Shown piece by piece: positions 31,584 to 35,176 of a stretch of 35,176 nucleotides of DNA. The notes below the pieces were generated by a model. The model did no database searches and was not told where the DNA came from. It worked only from the letters and a program-made list of their open reading frames with translations. Source of the stretch: a bacterium (GTDB lineage Bacteria; Auribacterota; Tritonobacteria; UBA1439); NCBI GenBank assembly GCA_028716845.1, contig JAQUPF010000020.1:1-35176 (forward strand), written 5' to 3'. The number at the start of each line of letters is the position of its first letter. Positions within the stretch are counted from its first letter, which is position 1. The translations under genes were made by a program, and so were the position numbers.

Positions 31584-32333
31584 ATGGCGGAGAAACAGTA
31601 CCACATCCAGCTGGGGCCGGGCGACGTCGGGCGGTACGTCCTTCTGCCCGGCGACCCGGGCAGGGTGCCGAAGATCGCGGCGTACCTGCAGAATGCCCGG
31701 CAGGTCGCGCAGAACCGCGAGTACAACACCTACACCGGCGAGGTGGACGGCGTCAAGGTTTCGGTGACCTCCACCGGCATCGGCTGCCCGTCGGCCGCCA
31801 TCGCCGTCGAGGAGCTCGCGCGCATCGGGGCGGACACGTTCATCAGGGTGGGCACCGCCGGGACGCTCCAGACGGACGTCGCGCTCGGCGACCTCGTCAT
31901 CTCGACCGCCACGGTTCGCGAGGACGGGACCTCGCTCCAGTACGTGCCGCTCAACTACCCCGCCGTGGCCGACTTCCGGCTCACCATGGCGCTCTGGGAG
32001 GCGGCGCGGAAGCTCGGCTGCAGGGCGCACCTCGGCATCACGCAGACGAAGGACGCCTTTTTCACCGAGGAGGACGACCCGAAGATTCCCCGCTACGAGG
32101 AGATCCGCGCGCGGTGGAAGTGCTGGCAGAAGGCGAACGTCCTCGCGAGCTCGATGGAGTCGTCCGCCATCTTCGTCGTCTCATCCTTCCGCCGGCTCCG
32201 GGCGGCGGAGATCCTCGCCGTCATCGGCTCGACGTTCACCGGGCAGCCGATCGCGAAGAAGGTCGGCATCGAGGACGCGATCAGGACGGCCGTCGAGGCG
32301 ATCAGGATCATCGCCGCCGGCGACCGCGCCTGA
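31584..32333 (+). CDS. udp: uridine phosphorylase
   Basis: 249 residues of the NP-I family. GPGDVGRYVLLPGDPGRV is the phosphate-binding start. STGIGCPSAAIAVEELARIG and FIRVGTAGTLQ are the family core. The segment EDGTSLQYVPLNYPAVADF matches E. coli Udp (D-G-A-S-L-H-F-A-P), and SSMESSAIF holds the ribose-binding Glu. It splits uridine to uracil and ribose-1-phosphate, which would feed preTA. Start behind GGGGGAGGGAGCG. Other pyrimidine-nucleoside phosphorylases of this fold are possible, purine ones less so. Confidence 0.85.
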   Translation: MAEKQYHIQLGPGDVGRYVLLPGDPGRVPKIAAYLQNARQVAQNREYNTYTGEVDGVKVSVTSTGIGCPSAAIAVEELARIGADTFIRVGTAGTLQTDVALGDLVISTATVREDGTSLQYVPLNYPAVADFRLTMALWEAARKLGCRAHLGITQTKDAFFTEEDDPKIPRYEEIRARWKCWQKANVLASSMESSAIFVVSSFRRLRAAEILAVIGSTFTGQPIAKKVGIEDAIRTAVEAIRIIAAGDRA

Positions 32334-32473
32334 GCGGGTGTGAAGATTTCGGGGGCGGATCTGTATTCTCCGCGTGTACGTGTCGTCATGCGGTCCGGGC
32401 GGAGGCGCTACCATCTTCGCATAAGGCGGATTCAGGGTCGCCTCTACCCTCCTCCAGGGCCCCGAGAAATCAG

Positions 32474-33253
32474 ATGATGCAACAGGACCGGAGAGTGCGT
32501 GCACCCATGCACGCGAGCGTGCTGCTGTACAAGGCGTTACGAAGGGCTGCAAACATCGTGATCCCTCCTCCGCCGGAGATCATCTATCTGCTGGATGACC
32601 AGTTCATAATGCATTTGCTGCTGGCCAACGCAGGAATGATGCACAAGGGGAATTTGTACTGCTTCGATTATGCGATTAAGAATCTGTCCTCCGAGAAACC
32701 CATTCTTGAGATAGGCGCCTTCTGCGGCCTGTCGGCGAATATCATCACGCACCTGTTGGGCAAATATGGCAGGAGGAACAGGCTGTTCACCTGCGATAGG
32801 TGGATCTATGATGAATGCGGCGGTCTGGATACGCATATCGGGGACTCCGCCGTCACGTTCAGAAGATTCGGGGAATTCGTCAGGGAGTCATTCGTGCGCA
32901 ACGCAAAGACCTTTAGCCACCGCAACCTTCCCTGGGCGATTGAGCAATGTTCCGACGATTTCTTCTCCATGTGGGCAAGGAATGAGCGCACGGTCGATGT
33001 GTTCAATAGGCACGTGCAGCTGGGAGGGGAGGTGGCCTTTTGCTATGTCGACGGAAATCATCACTTTGAATACGCAAAACGAGATTATGAAAACTGCGAT
33101 AAGTACCTGGAAAGGGGAGGATTCATGTTCTTCGATGATACCTACGAGAATTCCGAGTATGAGTGCGCGAAGCTCATGCCGGTGGTAATGGCGGACAATC
33201 GCTACGAACTCGTCGTGAAGAATCCGAATTACCTCTTCAGAAAGATACGATGA
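32474..33253 (+). CDS. SAM-dependent methyltransferase, Methyltransf_24-like, foreign composition
   Basis: About 259 residues from ATG 32474; ATGs at 32477 and 32507 are alternatives and no strong ribosome site decides. Motif I is PILEIGAFCGLSANIITHLL. The late motif CYVDGNHHFEYAKRDYENC and RGGFMFFDDT are typical of Methyltransf_24 and cephalosporin-hydroxylase-like proteins, which often modify sugars in surface polysaccharide clusters. Base composition is about 42-45% GC in counted lines, far below every neighbour, so recent transfer is likely. Its flanks contain no integrase. It has no link to the pyrimidine genes. Confidence 0.75.
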   Translation: MMQQDRRVRAPMHASVLLYKALRRAANIVIPPPPEIIYLLDDQFIMHLLLANAGMMHKGNLYCFDYAIKNLSSEKPILEIGAFCGLSANIITHLLGKYGRRNRLFTCDRWIYDECGGLDTHIGDSAVTFRRFGEFVRESFVRNAKTFSHRNLPWAIEQCSDDFFSMWARNERTVDVFNRHVQLGGEVAFCYVDGNHHFEYAKRDYENCDKYLERGGFMFFDDTYENSEYECAKLMPVVMADNRYELVVKNPNYLFRKIR

Positions 33254-33368
33254 ACCATGAACTGATCCGCCCCCACCGTACGTAACCCTTGTGGGAATTT
33301 GACCCCATGTATGCAATCGGCTGCGGGGGTGGTTCGTTGAATCATTGCCTCCCCATGGGGGGCGTGGG

Positions 33369-35036
33369 TCAGTCGACGGCGAAGCGGGCGGGGGGCCTGT
33401 AGAGGCCGCCGGAGATCCTGACGAGGTCGTCGAGAGACTCGGCGGCGAGGAGCGAGCGGCGCGCCTCCTCCCGCCGCACCCCGAGGTCCTCCGGCCGGCG
33501 GACGATCCCCGCCGCACGCAGCCGGGCGGTCTCGGCCTCCTTCTCCGCCCGCCCCACCGGCGTGTCCCCCGCCACCGCGCGGACCGCCGCCCGGCGCGTC
33601 TCGAGGTCGGTGCAGCGGTGGAGGGCGGCGATCCCCCGCTCCGTCACGATGTGGGTGATCTCGTCGCCGTAGAGCATGACCGGGGGGATCGGGAAGAGCC
33701 CCTCCCGAGAGAGGGCGACGGCGTCGAGCTCGTCCACGAAGACGGGGATCCCCTTCTTCTCGCTCACCGTGGGCGTGATCTGGACGACGAGCTTCCTCCC
33801 GAACGGCATGCCGCCGGTCGCCGACGCGGCCCGGGGGTCCTCTTCGCCCGCCATCAGCCACGTCTCGCTCGCATGCCGCCGTCCCCGGGGATTCGTGCCG
33901 AGGTTCGGGGCGCCGCCGAAGCCCGCGATCCGGCCGGCGGTGGCGGTGGAGCTGTTGCCGCTCCGGTCGATCTGGAGGGTGAGGCCGATGAACATATCGA
34001 TCGCGTAGAGGCCGGCGACGTGGCAGAGGAGGCGGTCGGAGCGGAGGCCGCCGTCGGCGCCGAGGAAGAAGACGTCGCCCCGCGCCCTGATGTACTCCTC
34101 CATCCCCGGCTCGCTGCCGAAGGAGTGGATGCTCTCGACGAATCCCGCCTCGATCGCCGGGATCATCGTCGGGTGCGGGTTGAGCGCCCAGTGGGTGCAG
34201 GCGATCCCCTTCAGGCCGAGCGCCTCGCCGTAGGTGGGCAGGAGCAGCTCGATCGCGCAGGTCGTGTAGCCGATGCCGTGGTTGAGCCGCCTGACCCGGT
34301 AGGGGAGGTAGATCCCCTTCAGGGCGAGCATGGCGAGGAAGATCTGCGTCTCGGTGATGCGGGCCGGGTCGCGCGTGAAGAGCGGCTCGACGTACGGCGG
34401 CCGGCCGCAGGGGATGACGAAATCGACCCGGTCGCCGGGGATGTCCACGCGCGGCAGCCGCGGCACGACCTCGCGCACCTGGGCGACGACGATCCCCCTC
34501 CGGCCGGAGGTCGCCTCGACGATCGCCGGCGTCTCCTCGGTGTTGAAGCCGGTGAGCAGGTTCCCGCGCCCGTCGGCGAGGTCCGCCGCCACGAGGCAGA
34601 CGCGCGGCGTCAGGTCCATGAAATAGCGGCCGAAGAGCTCGAGGTAGGTGTGGATGGCGCCGATCCGGACCCTCTTCTCGCGGGCGAGGCGCGCGAGCTC
34701 CTTCGCCTGCGGGCCCGAGAAGGCGAAGTCGAGGTCGGAGGCGATGCCGCGCTCGAACAGGGCGACGTGGTCGGGGAGGGCGACGGTGGACTGGACCATG
34801 TGGAGGCGGTTGACCGCGGCCGGGTCGAGGCCCGCGAGCGCCCGCGCGAGGAAGTCGGCCTGCTTCTGGTTGTCGCCCTCGAGGGCGACGCGGTCGCCGG
34901 GGCGGATGACGGCGGCGAGGAGGGCCCCGGCGTTCTCCGGCGGGACGACCTTCCCCCCGCCGGCCGCGCACGGGGCGGCGGCGGCGAGCCGCCCCTCCCG
35001 GTCGCGCGCGAGGGCGCGCCAGTCGCGGCCCGTCAC
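33369..35036 (-). CDS. mdcA: malonate decarboxylase alpha subunit (acetyl-ACP:malonate ACP transferase)
   Basis: 555 residues from a GTG at 35036 that overlaps the mdcB stop (GTGA); an ATG at 35060 inside mdcB is less likely. Family landmarks are GKVVPPENAGALLAAVIRPG, ALEGDNQKQADFLA, IGAIHTYLELFGRYFMDLTP, THWALNPHPTMIPAIEAGFV and TLQIDRSGNSSTATAGRIAG. It swaps the acetyl group on the dedicated ACP for malonyl, releasing acetate; MdcD/E then decarboxylate malonyl-ACP. Subunits C, D and E are not in the window and should lie upstream of mdcB. It appears to be the last gene of its operon. Confidence 0.93.
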   Translation of the reverse strand: MTGRDWRALARDREGRLAAAAPCAAGGGKVVPPENAGALLAAVIRPGDRVALEGDNQKQADFLARALAGLDPAAVNRLHMVQSTVALPDHVALFERGIASDLDFAFSGPQAKELARLAREKRVRIGAIHTYLELFGRYFMDLTPRVCLVAADLADGRGNLLTGFNTEETPAIVEATSGRRGIVVAQVREVVPRLPRVDIPGDRVDFVIPCGRPPYVEPLFTRDPARITETQIFLAMLALKGIYLPYRVRRLNHGIGYTTCAIELLLPTYGEALGLKGIACTHWALNPHPTMIPAIEAGFVESIHSFGSEPGMEEYIRARGDVFFLGADGGLRSDRLLCHVAGLYAIDMFIGLTLQIDRSGNSSTATAGRIAGFGGAPNLGTNPRGRRHASETWLMAGEEDPRAASATGGMPFGRKLVVQITPTVSEKKGIPVFVDELDAVALSREGLFPIPPVMLYGDEITHIVTERGIAALHRCTDLETRRAAVRAVAGDTPVGRAEKEAETARLRAAGIVRRPEDLGVRREEARRSLLAAESLDDLVRISGGLYRPPARFAVD

Positions 35037-35176
35037 GGGGCGGCCCCCGCGGAGGCGCACGTCTCGGCGAACGCCTCGAGCGCGTCCCGGAAGCAGCGCA
35101 TGTCGGCCCTGAGCAGCCCCGCCCCGATCTGGCCGATCCCCGGCTCCCGGTGGGCGACGCCGGTGTTGATGACGGG
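35033..35176 (-). CDS. mdcB: MdcB/CitG-like triphosphoribosyl-dephospho-CoA synthase, 3' end only
   Basis: Only the last 47 residues are in the window; the rest lies beyond the right edge. The segment NTGVAHREPGIGQIGAGLLR matches the conserved C-terminus of the CitG/MdcB family, which builds the prosthetic-group precursor of the malonate decarboxylase ACP. Overlap with mdcA (GTGA) supports the assignment. Confidence 0.8.
   Translation of the reverse strand, partial: PVINTGVAHREPGIGQIGAGLLRADMRCFRDALEAFAETCASAGAAP

Noticed and set aside
33350-33360. CCCCATGGGG palindrome as terminator of mdcA
   Set aside because: The stem is short with a 3-base loop and there is no U-tract on the minus strand.

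Overview
The window reads as a chromosomal segment from a high-GC, double-membrane bacterium. Supporting signs are lipobox lipoproteins, a putative outer-membrane barrel ending in Phe, GGAGG-type ribosome sites, TATAAT-type -10 boxes (several with an extended TGn), and a CCA-encoding tRNA gene. I cannot assign a phylum from sequence alone. The abundant intergenic short-period repeats and the bacterial histone would fit an uncultivated lineage, and the gene order leuC-leuD-leuB-asd-truA also occurs in Desulfuromonas-type bacteria. Almost all the DNA is very GC-rich. The clear exception is the gene at 32474-33253, at roughly 45% GC in the lines I counted.

Layout. 1-5.7 kb: the C-terminal part of an AddB-like Fe-S nuclease, a small membrane protein, and a recJ-MFS transporter pair. 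5.7-10.1 kb: a tightly overlapping plus-strand run of an alpha/beta-hydrolase lipoprotein, a small lipoprotein, a PmtA-like methyltransferase, murI and a YjbQ-family gene. 10.2-10.5 kb: a complete small transcription unit (promoter, gene, terminator) for a 58-residue bacterial histone. 10.8-13.4 kb: a secreted GH123/DUF4091-like protein and a small PilZ-like protein. 13.45 kb: tRNA-Ala(GGC). 13.6-20.2 kb: leuC-leuD-leuB-asd-truA, an outer-membrane protein and a PHP phosphoesterase. 20.2-22.4 kb: a solitary rplC with a 33-residue lysine-rich gene just downstream, a secreted protein and a TPR lipoprotein.

22.4-35.2 kb is the metabolic core. preT, preA, hydA and a class III aminotransferase form a minus-strand operon, with a beta-ureidopropionase gene just upstream. 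A DUF2877 (AllH-like) gene overlapping a cyclase-family hydrolase gene, then uridine phosphorylase, face the other way. The window ends in malonate decarboxylase genes (mdcA and the 3' end of mdcB). Together they suggest a route uridine -> uracil -> dihydrouracil -> N-carbamoyl-beta-alanine -> beta-alanine -> malonate semialdehyde, and then, if an aldehyde dehydrogenase exists elsewhere, malonate -> acetate + CO2.

Non-coding DNA is unusually structured. Five gaps carry 10-bp-phased CGGAT decamers, mostly arranged as facing inverted arrays. Other gaps carry 7-bp-phased repeats or a CACAGAG inverted repeat. These recurring elements and the pyrimidine/malonate neighbourhood are the most interesting parts of the window.
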